From JAPLKB01 sp964532465 (GTDB lineage: Bacteria; Desulfobacterota; Syntrophorhabdia; Syntrophorhabdales; Syntrophorhabdaceae), in assembly GCA_964532465.1 (NCBI GenBank), contig CAZHHX010000012.1, positions 19,474-83,473 of the forward strand: a DNA stretch of 64,000 nucleotides. Reading direction: 5' to 3'. Positions 1-9,042 of the stretch are shown here, in pieces (the first letter of the stretch is position 1; each line of letters starts with the position of its first letter). Below the pieces are notes generated by a model. That model was not told the origin of the DNA and did no database searches. It was given only the letters and a program-made list of their open reading frames with translations. The translations under genes and the position numbers were made by a program.

Positions 1-1131
1 GTATATGGGCATTATTTTCCCAAGTCCTGCATTATCATAAATCTCACGGCTATGTGTTCTTTCATATATTATTCCTACACAGAGAAACAGTGCACCTGTT
101 GTAATCCCGTGATTTAACATCTGCAGCATTGCTCCTTCAAGACCGAAAAGTGTAAATGAGAAAATGCCTAATGTTACAAATCCCATATGGGCTACACTTG
201 AATAAGCAATAAGCTTTTTCATATCAGTCTGGCTCAGACATACAAAACCGCCGTAAACAATACCGATAACCGAAAGGGTAATCATAATCGGTGCAAAGTA
301 AATGCTTGCCTTTGGTGCTATGGGAAGGCAAAACCGCAAAAATCCGTATGTCCCCATTTTCAGAAGTACGCTTGCGAGGAAAACACTACCGGCCGTAGGC
401 GCTTCAGTGTGTGCTGCCGGAAGCCATGTATGAAAAGGAAACATAGGCACTTTAATGGCAAATGCAATGGCAAATGCAAGAAAAACACATATTTGAAAGG
501 TCATGCTGTAATCTTTATATGATGCGCTAAGAATGCTGAATGTTCCATTGTTCAGATACAATGCAATAATTGCTACAAGGAGAAAAACACTCCCGAATAA
601 TGTATATATGAAGAATTTTATTGATGCATAGTCTTTGCGAGGCCCACCCCACACTGCAATCAGCAGATACATAGGGATGAGCATTGCTTCCCAGAAGATA
701 TAGAAAAGTATGAAGTCAAGAGAACAGAAAACACCTATCATAGCTGTTTCCATGACAAGTATGCAGAATAAAAATTCTTTAAATCTCTCTTTGATTGCTG
801 TCCATGAACAGAGCATGCAGATTGGAGCAAGAAGTGTTGTAAGCAGTATCAGAAAAATGGTAATTCCGTCAACACCCAGGGTATAATTAATATTATAAGA
901 CGGCATCCACGGAATATGCTCACCGAATTGGAAATTATGTGTATCAGTTCTGAAGTTGAAATATATCATCAAGGATACGATAAAAGTTATAAATCCGGTA
1001 ATAAGACCGGTTACTTTTATGGCTTTTTCGTTTCTCATAAGAAGAATCAATATTGCGCCTATGAGAGGAAGAAATATTGTTGTTGAAAGAATAGGAAAAT
1101 CAAGAGGATTCATTATTATTAACTGTTCCAT
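1..1131 (-). CDS. nuoM: NADH-quinone oxidoreductase subunit M (partial, 3' end off window)
   Basis: Membrane antiporter-like subunit of complex I; it forms one of the proton channels in the membrane arm. The reverse strand reads without a stop from the ATG at 1131 to the window edge, so the C-terminus is missing. Visible NuoM hallmarks are the TM5 glutamate in FYIFWEAMLIPMYLL, the TM7 lysine in AIKVPMFPFHTWLPAAHTEA and the TM8 lysine in LLKMGTYGFLRF. The start lies 13 bases after the nuoL stop, so it is co-transcribed as the distal part of the nuo operon; nuoN probably follows outside the window. No strong ribosome binding site is seen, so translational coupling is likely. Confidence 0.93.
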   Translation of the reverse strand, partial: MEQLIIMNPLDFPILSTTIFLPLIGAILILLMRNEKAIKVTGLITGFITFIVSLMIYFNFRTDTHNFQFGEHIPWMPSYNINYTLGVDGITIFLILLTTLLAPICMLCSWTAIKERFKEFLFCILVMETAMIGVFCSLDFILFYIFWEAMLIPMYLLIAVWGGPRKDYASIKFFIYTLFGSVFLLVAIIALYLNNGTFSILSASYKDYSMTFQICVFLAFAIAFAIKVPMFPFHTWLPAAHTEAPTAGSVFLASVLLKMGTYGFLRFCLPIAPKASIYFAPIMITLSVIGIVYGGFVCLSQTDMKKLIAYSSVAHMGFVTLGIFSFTLFGLEGAMLQMLNHGITTGALFLCVGIIYERTHSREIYDNAGLGKIMPIY

Positions 1132-1144
1132 TGCCTTAAACCTT

Positions 1145-2911
1145 TCACTTCCCATAAATCACGAACCCCATAATCAAGATGAGTATAAGAATGGAGAGAC
1201 CAATATAAGACTGAATCCTTCCGCCTTGCAGAAATTTTACCAGTCCTCCTAAGCCTCTTACTCCTTTTGCAGTCCCGTCAACAACACCGTCTATAGCAAT
1301 TCTGTCAAAACCATATGATATTTCAGCATTTTTAAAGAGCATTTTCAGTCCGAATGTTCTGTACAATTCACCCCAGAACACATCTACAACGCTTATTACC
1401 TTTTCATCAATCCACATGAAAATCCGTGCGCCTTTCCGGTAAAAATAGTCTACATCCAGGTTCATCTTGTCTTCCGGCGCAAGCTTCTTTACGAGCAGGA
1501 AGAAAATAAGACCGGTAAAAGAAAGTATTTGCAGCATTTCCGATACATGAGGCGCAGTAAAGGGATTATATTCATTATGATATGGTAACAGCCGATATAG
1601 AAACTGCGGATACACACCTATTATTAAACACAAAGCCGATGTAAGCCCCATAGCCCAGAGCATATTTTTCGGCGGTTCTTTTGTCTTTATTGGTGCTTCT
1701 TCTTTGCTGAAGAAAGCAAAATATGTAACCTTTAAACCTACAGATAAGAATGTACCGATGCCTGCAAGGTTCATGAGCAGCATCAGTGTAAGCCTGCCCT
1801 CATGATGCGCTGAGGCAACAATCATTGATTTACTAACAAAACCTGAAAAAAGCGGGAACCCTGAGATTGATACCGCACCGACAATATAGAAGATCATGGT
1901 AAGGGGCATATATTTATAGAGTCCACCCAGTTTTGAAAGTTTAGCTGTTCCTGTCATATATAATACAGCACCTGTTCCCATAAAAAGGAGCGCCTTGTAC
2001 AGTATGTGTGCAAAGGCGTGCGAACATGCACCATTTAAAGCCAGCTCCGTTCCTATACCGATGCCTGCAACCATGTACCCTACCTGACTTACAATATGGT
2101 AGGCAAGTACCCTTCTCATATCATTCTCAATAACAGCATAAAAAACGCCATACACAGTCATGACAGTGCCGAAAACGGCAAGGATTTCGAAGCCAGGAAA
2201 GCCTCGTAAAAGAACATAAACGGCTGTCTTTGTTGTAAAGGCGCACATGAGCACAGCCCCTTCAACAGTTGCCTCAGGATATGCGTCAGGAAGCCAAGCA
2301 TGAAGCGGTATAACTGCAGCATTGAGACAAAAGCCTGCAAGTATCAGGTATTCCGGAATACCTGCATTTATCGGCAGAATTCTTTCAAAGAGAAGATTTC
2401 CTGTTTTATAATAATAAAGCATCATTCCTGTAAAAAACAGCAGACCTCCGAAAACATGAACAAGGAGATATCTATATCCAGCGTCTATAGATCTCTGCTC
2501 TTTTCTGTACCATACAAGAAATACGGAAGAGAAGGCCATGATTTCCCAGAAGATGAATAATGTTAAATAATCTCCGGCAAAAACTGCTCCAAGAGAGCTG
2601 CCTATGTAGAAACTGCCTGCAATATGATGTCCGTCTTCTTTTACATGGAGCGCATATAGAGCTCCAAGAAAGGCCATTATTACAAAAACCCATGCGAAAA
2701 TAAGGCTTAATTTATCAACTCTGCCGAAAATAAGCGTTGTGTTTAAAAAACTGTATTTTCCAAAAACTCCGACTTGCATAAGCGCAACATCGATAATTGA
2801 GAGGATGGGAACAAGAAGGATAAAAGCCTTCTTTGCCTTTTCATTACGGATAAAAGGCAGCAGCAGACTCCCGATAAAATAAAAAAACGCGGGGTGTAAC
2901 CACTTATCCAT
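1145..2911 (-). CDS. nuoL: NuoL-like proton-translocating subunit with altered TM7
   Basis: Antiporter-like membrane subunit of about 588 residues. The core looks like NuoL/MrpD, and the C-terminus (IDGVVDGTAKGVRGLGG, LQGGRIQSY) resembles the NuoL lateral helix and last membrane segment. The TM5 glutamate (LFIFWEIMAF) and a TM8 lysine (TTKTAVYVLL) are present. The TM7 segment reads LNAAVIPLHAWLPDAYPEA, with Asn where the family has Lys. I chose the ATG at 2911 because TGAGG lies six bases before it; the frame is open further upstream to a TTG at 2932. It overlaps the stop of the preceding small gene by 8 bases. NuoL is the best name, but an MrpD-type subunit with a NuoL tail is an equally fair description. 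Confidence 0.85.
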   Translation of the reverse strand: MDKWLHPAFFYFIGSLLLPFIRNEKAKKAFILLVPILSIIDVALMQVGVFGKYSFLNTTLIFGRVDKLSLIFAWVFVIMAFLGALYALHVKEDGHHIAGSFYIGSSLGAVFAGDYLTLFIFWEIMAFSSVFLVWYRKEQRSIDAGYRYLLVHVFGGLLFFTGMMLYYYKTGNLLFERILPINAGIPEYLILAGFCLNAAVIPLHAWLPDAYPEATVEGAVLMCAFTTKTAVYVLLRGFPGFEILAVFGTVMTVYGVFYAVIENDMRRVLAYHIVSQVGYMVAGIGIGTELALNGACSHAFAHILYKALLFMGTGAVLYMTGTAKLSKLGGLYKYMPLTMIFYIVGAVSISGFPLFSGFVSKSMIVASAHHEGRLTLMLLMNLAGIGTFLSVGLKVTYFAFFSKEEAPIKTKEPPKNMLWAMGLTSALCLIIGVYPQFLYRLLPYHNEYNPFTAPHVSEMLQILSFTGLIFFLLVKKLAPEDKMNLDVDYFYRKGARIFMWIDEKVISVVDVFWGELYRTFGLKMLFKNAEISYGFDRIAIDGVVDGTAKGVRGLGGLVKFLQGGRIQSYIGLSILILILIMGFVIYGK

Positions 2912-3155
2912 AATAATCCTCATTTTTTCCAAGAAATGTATGCGCTATACCTTTTGCAACTTTTATAAGAATGAAGCAACCTGCAACACCAAACATGGTC
3001 CAAAACGCCGGTATATTATCAACAAAATAATGTCCGTGCTTTCCGATATGAATAATGACATCAAAAATTACAAGAATAATTAGATATGCTATAAGAACTT
3101 TTACCAGCATTTTCATATCTTTACGCAGCATTTCTATATATTTTAATACGTTCAT
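2904..3155 (-). CDS. Small membrane protein inside the nuo operon
   Basis: A protein of 83 residues starting MNVLKYIEMLRKDMK. It has two hydrophobic segments (roughly residues 15-37 and 48-65) separated by a short loop, and a polar tail ending NEDYYG. Its ATG overlaps the stop of the upstream antiporter gene as ATGA, and its own stop overlaps the start of the NuoL-like gene, so it is tightly coupled within the operon. It is not one of the 14 standard complex I subunits and I do not recognise a named family. Its position suggests an accessory subunit that packs with the extra antiporter protein; that is inference. Confidence 0.75.
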   Translation of the reverse strand: MNVLKYIEMLRKDMKMLVKVLIAYLIILVIFDVIIHIGKHGHYFVDNIPAFWTMFGVAGCFILIKVAKGIAHTFLGKNEDYYG

Positions 3156-4624
3156 GGAATGAGTCTCCCGATGAGTTGTGTAAAAAATTGGGGAAATATA
3201 CCTAATCCTATCGAAATACATGACGCAAGCACTAAGGGCACTACCATTGTCAAAGGAGCCTCTTTAATATTGGCCCTGTTCCAACTAATACCTTTTTTCG
3301 GAAAGAAAGCCTTAATAGTTATAGGCGCAAAATAACCGGCATTCAATATTGTGCTCGTCATAAGAATAATAACAAGGGGAAGATTACTAATCTCCATAGC
3401 GCCATTCAGTAAATACCATTTGCTCACAAAACCGGCAACCGGTGGCACCCCTATCATACTTAAAGAGGCAATTGCAAAGGCGCCCATTGTAAAAGGCATT
3501 GCGTAGCCTATACCTTCCATATCACTTATCTTCTTCTTGTGTGTTGCAACATATATAGCCCCTGCGCAAAAGAAGAGTGTGATCTTACTGAAACCGTGAT
3601 TAGCAATATGAATAATACCACCCATAATTCCGGAAGGATCAAGGAGCGCTACACCCAGTATCACATATGACAACTGGCTCACCGTTGAATAGGCAAGCCT
3701 TGCTTTCAGATCATCTTTGGTAAGTGCAATAATAGATGCGGCAAGAATCGTAAAGGAAACGATATATGCGGTGCATAGACCAAGGTTCAGACTCTGCAGA
3801 AGCTCGGTACCGAAAATTGACAGCATAACACGGCTTGTACAGAAAACACCTGCTTTCACAACAGCAACTGCGTGAAGCAGCGCGCTTACCGGCGTAGGAG
3901 CTACCATTGCGGAAGGCAGCCAGTTGTGAAAAGGCATAATTGCTGCTTTTGCAAACCCGAAAAGAAACAGAAAATAGGTTATACAAATCCAGAAATTGTC
4001 TGCCCCTTGTGCGAAGATGCCTTTAGTTATATTGTCGGAAAAATCGAGTGTTCCTGTCAATACATATGTCAATATTGTTGCCGGCAGCAGCAGTCCCTTT
4101 GACGTCCCCATGAGATATACCATATATTTCTTTGCACCGGCGTAGCCTTCGGTATCCTGATGGTGGGCAACAAGCGGATAAGTGAAGATGGTGATAACTT
4201 CGTAAAACAGGTAGAGAGAAAATAGACTGCCCGAAAAAGAAACGCCCTGTGCGCCGAAAATTGCAATAGCAAAACATGCATAATACCTTGTTTGATCATG
4301 CTCTTCAAGAGTCCTCATATAGCCTATATTGTAAAAGGTGGCAAATATCCATAAAAAGGATGATATGATGCCGAAAACAAGAGAAAGGGCATCCACCCTG
4401 AAATTTAATGATATACCCGGCGCTATTGTAGATACTGTATAAAGAATTTTATTGCCGTTCATTATGTCAGGCACCATGCTCGCGACAGCAAGAAAAGTAA
4501 GTATAGAACCTGCAACAGACCAGAGTTCTCTTACATTCTTCCTTTTTCCTGAGAGCATGATAAGGATGGAGACAATAAAGACAATCAGTATCGGGATCAG
4601 AGGTTTTGCACTATCAATAATCAT
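3152..4624 (-). CDS. Additional NuoM/MrpD-type antiporter subunit
   Basis: A membrane protein of 490 residues from the proton-conducting transporter family shared by complex I and Mrp antiporters. The expected charged residues are present: Glu in TM5 (SLYLFYEVITIFTYPL), Lys in TM7 (GFAKAAIMPFHNWLP) and Lys in TM8 (HAVAVVKAGVF). It sits between nuoK and the NuoL-like gene, three bases after the nuoK stop, where standard operons have no gene. Together with NuoL and NuoM it gives at least three antiporter-type subunits before NuoN is counted. It may add a pumping channel, as reported for complex I variants with a second NuoM, or act as a sodium/proton module. Confidence 0.85.
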   Translation of the reverse strand: MIIDSAKPLIPILIVFIVSILIMLSGKRKNVRELWSVAGSILTFLAVASMVPDIMNGNKILYTVSTIAPGISLNFRVDALSLVFGIISSFLWIFATFYNIGYMRTLEEHDQTRYYACFAIAIFGAQGVSFSGSLFSLYLFYEVITIFTYPLVAHHQDTEGYAGAKKYMVYLMGTSKGLLLPATILTYVLTGTLDFSDNITKGIFAQGADNFWICITYFLFLFGFAKAAIMPFHNWLPSAMVAPTPVSALLHAVAVVKAGVFCTSRVMLSIFGTELLQSLNLGLCTAYIVSFTILAASIIALTKDDLKARLAYSTVSQLSYVILGVALLDPSGIMGGIIHIANHGFSKITLFFCAGAIYVATHKKKISDMEGIGYAMPFTMGAFAIASLSMIGVPPVAGFVSKWYLLNGAMEISNLPLVIILMTSTILNAGYFAPITIKAFFPKKGISWNRANIKEAPLTMVVPLVLASCISIGLGIFPQFFTQLIGRLIP

Positions 4625-4627
4625 ACG

Positions 4628-4954
4628 TTAATCCTTCATCTCCTTTAACTTTTCGCCTTCAATATGTCCGAATTTCCTGAAGATCAAAATTACGATACCT
4701 AAGGCAATTGCTGTTTCAGCCGCAGCAATTCCCATTATAAAAAGGGTGAAAATCTGCCCGTATGTATTATCGGGCGATGTAAACCTGTTTAATGCAACAA
4801 GATTCAGGCCTGCACCATTCATGATAAGTTCTATGGAAATAAGCATCCCGATAAGCGTCTTCCTGTAAACAATGCCCAGAATTCCGGTGCATAAAAGAAA
4901 AAGGGCCAAGAACAGGTATATATAAAGATTATTAAAAATTAATGCACCTGTCAT
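4628..4954 (-). CDS. nuoK: NADH-quinone oxidoreductase subunit K
   Basis: Small membrane subunit of 108 residues with three hydrophobic helices, homologous to MrpC. The family sequence is clear (GIVYRKTLIGMLISIELIM, then NGAGLNLVALNRF) and carries the conserved intramembrane glutamates in ISIELIMN and AAETAIALGI. NuoK helps link the quinone site to the antiporter subunits. The start overlaps the nuoJ stop as ATGA and the length is normal for the family. Confidence 0.96.
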   Translation of the reverse strand: MTGALIFNNLYIYLFLALFLLCTGILGIVYRKTLIGMLISIELIMNGAGLNLVALNRFTSPDNTYGQIFTLFIMGIAAAETAIALGIVILIFRKFGHIEGEKLKEMKD

Positions 4955-5457
4955 TTTTCCCTCCTCGAAAAGAGCGCAAGCATTATGGCGCCTACGATGC
5001 TTACAACAATCAGCAGGGAAATAAGTTCAAAGGGCAGTATGAGCTTGTCAAGAAGCGTCCTACCGATATCCTTTGTTGTCAGGGTAAATTCCTGGACTTT
5101 CCCGCTTACCCAAAGCCCTCTTATGATGGCTTTATACAACACTATGAACGATAGTATCGATACTACAACTGATGCAATGAGTTTTCCGGTTCTTGTCCAC
5201 TCTTTCGGTCTCTTTGACATGGGCCCTGCAAGCATGATCGCAAAAGCAATGAGGATTGTAATCGCTCCGACATAAATAAGTATCTGCATCATTGCCAGAA
5301 AGGGCGCGTTCAAGTAAATGTATATGCCTGCCACACCGAAAAGCGTTACAACAAGCCCAATCATAGCGTAAATAAGGGAGCCTGATAAAACCGTTACCAG
5401 TGCGCCAATCATGGTGACCAGCATTATGACAATAAATATGTATTCAGCGAAGTTCAT
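4951..5457 (-). CDS. nuoJ: NADH-quinone oxidoreductase subunit J
   Basis: Membrane subunit of 168 residues with five predicted helices. The NuoJ/ND6 signature is seen in LNAPFLAMMQILIYVGAIT, which contains the helix-3 region involved in coupling. The ATG follows the nuoI stop directly (TAA then ATG), and the end overlaps nuoK. It is a structural part of the membrane arm and has no cofactors. The length is typical. Confidence 0.96.
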   Translation of the reverse strand: MNFAEYIFIVIMLVTMIGALVTVLSGSLIYAMIGLVVTLFGVAGIYIYLNAPFLAMMQILIYVGAITILIAFAIMLAGPMSKRPKEWTRTGKLIASVVVSILSFIVLYKAIIRGLWVSGKVQEFTLTTKDIGRTLLDKLILPFELISLLIVVSIVGAIMLALFSRREK

Positions 5458-5907
5458 TTATGCTTTTATCCTTTTCTGGAACTCTTTTATAAGGTCGTAA
5501 TGAAAGTCTTCTTTCGTGAAACTTACAGAGTTATAATCCGCTGAAAATGCAAGGGCGTCAGTGGGGCACGTTTCAACGCATAAACCGCACTGACTGCATG
5601 TTGTAAAATTGAGGATATAAACGGTAGCTGTTTTTTTCTTTTCGCCCTCAAGTTTTTCACCCTCTACTTTTGTAATGGATTTGGACGGGCAATTACGTTC
5701 ACACATACCACAAACAATGCACTTTGTCCTCTCCGGGCGTTCCTCGTCTGCCACAAGCTTCGTATGGCCTCTGAATCTGGGAGAAATTTTTAATGTCTGT
5801 CTCGGGTATTGCACTGTGACTACAGGAGTGAAAAATGCCTTTGTAGTTACACACATTCCACTAATGAGGGAGATAGCTCCATTTATTATATCAAGAATAA
5901 ATGTCAT
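5458..5907 (-). CDS. nuoI: NADH-quinone oxidoreductase subunit I (2x[4Fe-4S])
   Basis: Ferredoxin-like subunit of about 149 residues carrying clusters N6a and N6b. Two four-cysteine motifs are present, CIVCGMCERNCP and CSQCGLCVETCP, each followed by an acidic or hydrophobic stretch as in the family. The hydrophobic N-terminus (MTFILDIINGAISLISG) anchors the protein at the membrane. I place the start at 5907, where ATGA overlaps the nuoH stop; an upstream extension in the same frame lies wholly inside nuoH. It passes electrons to NuoB and the quinone. Confidence 0.94.
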   Translation of the reverse strand: MTFILDIINGAISLISGMCVTTKAFFTPVVTVQYPRQTLKISPRFRGHTKLVADEERPERTKCIVCGMCERNCPSKSITKVEGEKLEGEKKKTATVYILNFTTCSQCGLCVETCPTDALAFSADYNSVSFTKEDFHYDLIKEFQKRIKA

Positions 5908-6878
5908 AATTTCAGAAGTCCCCCTGTCACAAGAAGATTGATGAATGCCGCAGGGATCAGTATTTTCCATGAAAAATTCAGAAGCTGATCAAACCGGACT
6001 CTAGGAAAGGTCCAGCGAAACCACATGATAACAAATACAAGAAAGTATGTCTTAATGAAAAACCAGACAAATCCCGGCAGAATAGGCCCGAGATAACCGC
6101 CAAGAAAGAAAACCGTGGCAACAGCGCTTATAATCATTATGCTTGTATATTCAGCAAGGAAAAAGAGAGCAAAACGCATACCGGAATACTCTGTAATATA
6201 ACCGGCAACAAGTTCGCTTTCTGCTTCAGGTAAATCAAAGGGTGTTCTGTTCGTTTCAGCCAACCCTGCAATAAAGTAAATGATAAAAGCAAAAAACTGC
6301 CATTTCCAGATGAACCAGCCTTCCCTCTGCACTTCCACAATATCCTTCAGGGACAGAGAGTTAGTCATAAAAATTACCGGCAGAATGGACAGCAAAAGCG
6401 GTATCTCATAGGCAATGTTCTGCGCCACGCTTCTTAATGCCCCGATAAGGGAGTATTTATTGTTTGAGCCCCATCCTGCAAGGAGGATCGAGAGTACCGA
6501 TAGAGAGGAAAAAGCAAGGATAACAAGTATGCCTACATTGATGTCTTTTACCTGCAAACAAGTGTCAAAGGGTATAACAACAAAAGATACAAGAACCGGG
6601 ATAAAAATAAGTACCGGCGCAAGGTAGTAAAGAGGCTTATCAACATTTGCAGGTGTGATAATCTCCTTTCCGAGAAGCTTAATGCCGTCAACAATGGGCT
6701 GAAGCAGTCCGTAGGGACCAACTTCTTTTGGCCCTATCCTTCTTTGTATGTGGGCTGAAATCTTTCTCTCTAGCCATGTAAGCATGAGGGCATTAACCAC
6801 CACAAGGATGAGGACACCGATAAGGCCGACAATCACCTTTACCGTCTCCTGCCCGACTATCTGTATTATCTCGTTCAT
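5904..6878 (-). CDS. nuoH: NADH-quinone oxidoreductase subunit H
   Basis: Membrane subunit of 324 residues that forms much of the quinone-binding chamber. Family motifs include TWLERKISAHIQRRIGPKEV near residue 34, GLAETNRTPFDLPEAESEL and the C-terminal MWFRWTFPRVRFDQL. The first cytoplasmic loop carries the conserved Glu-Arg pair. It starts 83 bases after the nuoCD stop, the largest gap in this operon and the place where nuoE, nuoF and nuoG normally occur; none of them is present. Confidence 0.97.
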   Translation of the reverse strand: MNEIIQIVGQETVKVIVGLIGVLILVVVNALMLTWLERKISAHIQRRIGPKEVGPYGLLQPIVDGIKLLGKEIITPANVDKPLYYLAPVLIFIPVLVSFVVIPFDTCLQVKDINVGILVILAFSSLSVLSILLAGWGSNNKYSLIGALRSVAQNIAYEIPLLLSILPVIFMTNSLSLKDIVEVQREGWFIWKWQFFAFIIYFIAGLAETNRTPFDLPEAESELVAGYITEYSGMRFALFFLAEYTSIMIISAVATVFFLGGYLGPILPGFVWFFIKTYFLVFVIMWFRWTFPRVRFDQLLNFSWKILIPAAFINLLVTGGLLKL

Positions 6879-6961
6879 CGCCTACTCATCCTTATTTATG
6901 CTAAGAGTGCAGGTTAATGCCTGCGACTTTCTTTGCGCTGCAGTATATAAACAATATCTTC

Positions 6962-8536
6962 TCATCTGTCTATCTCCGGGATAACAAGATCATAGCTTCC
7001 CAGTGTTGCGATAGCATCGGAAATCAGTTCTCCCTCTGCAAGGTAGGGGAATGTCATGAGGTTTGAGTATGAAGGCACCCTCCATTTCATCCTGTAAGGC
7101 GTATCACTTTCATCGCTCACGATATATACGCCAAGTTCGCCGCGCGGTGATTCCACGGCGTGATAGACATCTCCTTTCGGAGGTTTAAGCTTTTTCGGCA
7201 CCTTCTCTGCCTTAAAGGGTCCTGAGGGAAGTTTTTCAATGGCCTTTTCAATAATATTGAGGCTGATTTCCATCTCCCTGATCCGCATCATATACCGGTC
7301 CATATTATCACCGGCTGCGCCGACAGGTATCTCGAAATCTATCTTATCATATGCCGCATAGGGTTCTGCTTTTCTGATATCAAAGGGAATGCCCGTGCTC
7401 CTTATAACAGGTCCGGAACATCCGTATTTGGTCGTCTTACCCGGTTCAAATACACCTATGCCTTTAACCCTGTTTATGAAGATCACATTCTTTGTGACAA
7501 GTTTCTCATACATGCTGAAACGTCCGCGTAAATGTTTAATGAACTGCTTTGTGGCATCGATAAAAGCATCATCAACGTCATTATAGAGTCCGCCAAAACG
7601 GAAATAACAATATGTAAGTCTTGATCCTGTGATGCCTTCAAGGATATCCAGAATATGTTCCCTGTCCTGGAAGGTATACAGAAATGGTGTCAGCCCGCCA
7701 AGATCGGCAACAAAGGCGCCAACCCAGAGGAGATGGCTTGATATCCTGTTCAATTCCGCGGTTATGGTTCTTATGTACTGCGCGCGTTCCGGAACCTCTA
7801 TATTGCAGAGTTTTTCAATAGTTGTTACATGTCCGAGATTGAAATTCAACGCGCCTAAGTAATCCATTCTGGGCGGGTTGGGAAGGAACTGGACATAACT
7901 CCTGTTCTCTGCCATTTTTTCATGCATCCTGTGGAGATAACCCAACACCGGTTCAGCGCTGACAATATATTCGCCGTCCATTTTTACAACTACCCGTAAA
8001 ACTCCGTGGGTACTCGGATGCTGCGGCCCAAGATTGATAAAGAAACCGTCTTCGAATTCTTCCGGTTTGAAAGAGCTAAGCAATTTTTTGTCGTCTTCAG
8101 TTACGGGCGTCCGGTTCTTGCGAAGGGGATAACAGTCTATCTCATCGTGAAGGAAGAGATATACTAAATGCGGGTGATCCTCAAAAAAGACGCCGAAGAA
8201 TTCATGGATTTCCCTTTCATACCAATGCGCTATCGTATAAATATGAGAAATAGTAGGCGCTGAAGGCTTATCGGGCTCAGTTTTTAAGACAACCTTCACG
8301 CGGCAAGGTTCTTTATGGTTATTAAAGAAATAAACAAGTTCGAGATAATCTATGTAATCAACACAGCAAAGATCTGCGAGATAAAAACTTTTTTTGTCGA
8401 AAAACTCTGCGATGGATACAACATTCTCTTTCTGCGCTTCTATTGCGAGATGGTAACCTCTCTCAGCGTAGGAGATTTCCGCTACGTCAACGCCTTTCAG
8501 CGTGTTTTTGATATCGTCGAATGTCTTCTTTACCAT
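6962..8536 (-). CDS. nuoCD: Fused NADH-quinone oxidoreductase subunits C and D
   Basis: A fusion of 524 residues. Residues about 1-140 are the NuoC 30 kDa domain (TIAHWYEREIHEFFGVFFED, HPHLVYLFLHDE). Residues about 160-524 are the NuoD 49 kDa domain with GPQHPSTHG at 170-178, which lines the quinone site. The NuoD tail ends with LGSYDLVIPEIDR. C-D fusion is known in several bacteria; the NuoC part here is short. The start overlaps the nuoB end by 7 bases. The subunit forms the hydrogenase-like core of the peripheral arm. Confidence 0.96.
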   Translation of the reverse strand: MVKKTFDDIKNTLKGVDVAEISYAERGYHLAIEAQKENVVSIAEFFDKKSFYLADLCCVDYIDYLELVYFFNNHKEPCRVKVVLKTEPDKPSAPTISHIYTIAHWYEREIHEFFGVFFEDHPHLVYLFLHDEIDCYPLRKNRTPVTEDDKKLLSSFKPEEFEDGFFINLGPQHPSTHGVLRVVVKMDGEYIVSAEPVLGYLHRMHEKMAENRSYVQFLPNPPRMDYLGALNFNLGHVTTIEKLCNIEVPERAQYIRTITAELNRISSHLLWVGAFVADLGGLTPFLYTFQDREHILDILEGITGSRLTYCYFRFGGLYNDVDDAFIDATKQFIKHLRGRFSMYEKLVTKNVIFINRVKGIGVFEPGKTTKYGCSGPVIRSTGIPFDIRKAEPYAAYDKIDFEIPVGAAGDNMDRYMMRIREMEISLNIIEKAIEKLPSGPFKAEKVPKKLKPPKGDVYHAVESPRGELGVYIVSDESDTPYRMKWRVPSYSNLMTFPYLAEGELISDAIATLGSYDLVIPEIDR

Positions 8537-9042
8537 TGCTTTTCCGGTACGGGAAAACGCCTTGTTCCCGTAATCTTTTCTTCAAGTTTCATAAGCGCTT
8601 CAAGAAGCGCTTCCGGTCTCGGAGGACATCCCGGGACATATACGTCAACAGGCAATATCTTATCAACACCTTCAATGAGGTTATACTGTCCTTCAAATAC
8701 AAAAGGTCCGCCTGATATTGCGCAATTACCCATTGCTATAACCCATTTAGGAGACGGCATCTGTTCAAAAAGCGTTACCACGGTAGGCGCCATCTTTTTT
8801 GTTACTGTACCGTTTATAATCATTAAATCTGCCTGCCTCGGACTTGGCCTGAAAACCTCTGCGCCGAAACGGGCAATATCAAAACGGGCCATAGCCGCGG
8901 ACATCATTTCAATGGCGCAGCATGCCAGACCAAATGTCATGGGCCAGATAGAATTTGCTCTTGCGAGGTTTATGAACTTTTCTGCAATGGCAAACTTAAT
9001 TATTGGATCCTTCGTTTCCAGGTAAAAACCCCCTTTCCCCAT
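8530..9042 (-). CDS. nuoB: NADH-quinone oxidoreductase subunit B (cluster N2)
   Basis: About 170 residues. It binds the terminal [4Fe-4S] cluster N2 through the adjacent cysteines 41-42 (GLACCAIEMM) plus Cys in AMGNCAISGG and in VPGCPPRPEA. I used the ATG at 9042 (MGKGGFYLETKDP), which lies inside the end of nuoA by 43 bases. The frame is open further upstream, but that part is out-of-frame nuoA. No clear ribosome site is seen, so coupling to nuoA translation is likely. Confidence 0.94.
   Translation of the reverse strand: MGKGGFYLETKDPIIKFAIAEKFINLARANSIWPMTFGLACCAIEMMSAAMARFDIARFGAEVFRPSPRQADLMIINGTVTKKMAPTVVTLFEQMPSPKWVIAMGNCAISGGPFVFEGQYNLIEGVDKILPVDVYVPGCPPRPEALLEALMKLEEKITGTRRFPVPEKQW

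Noticed and set aside
8315..9025. Plus-strand open frame of 236 codons
   Set aside because: It is antisense to nuoCD and nuoB, both certain genes, and has no recognisable protein motif.
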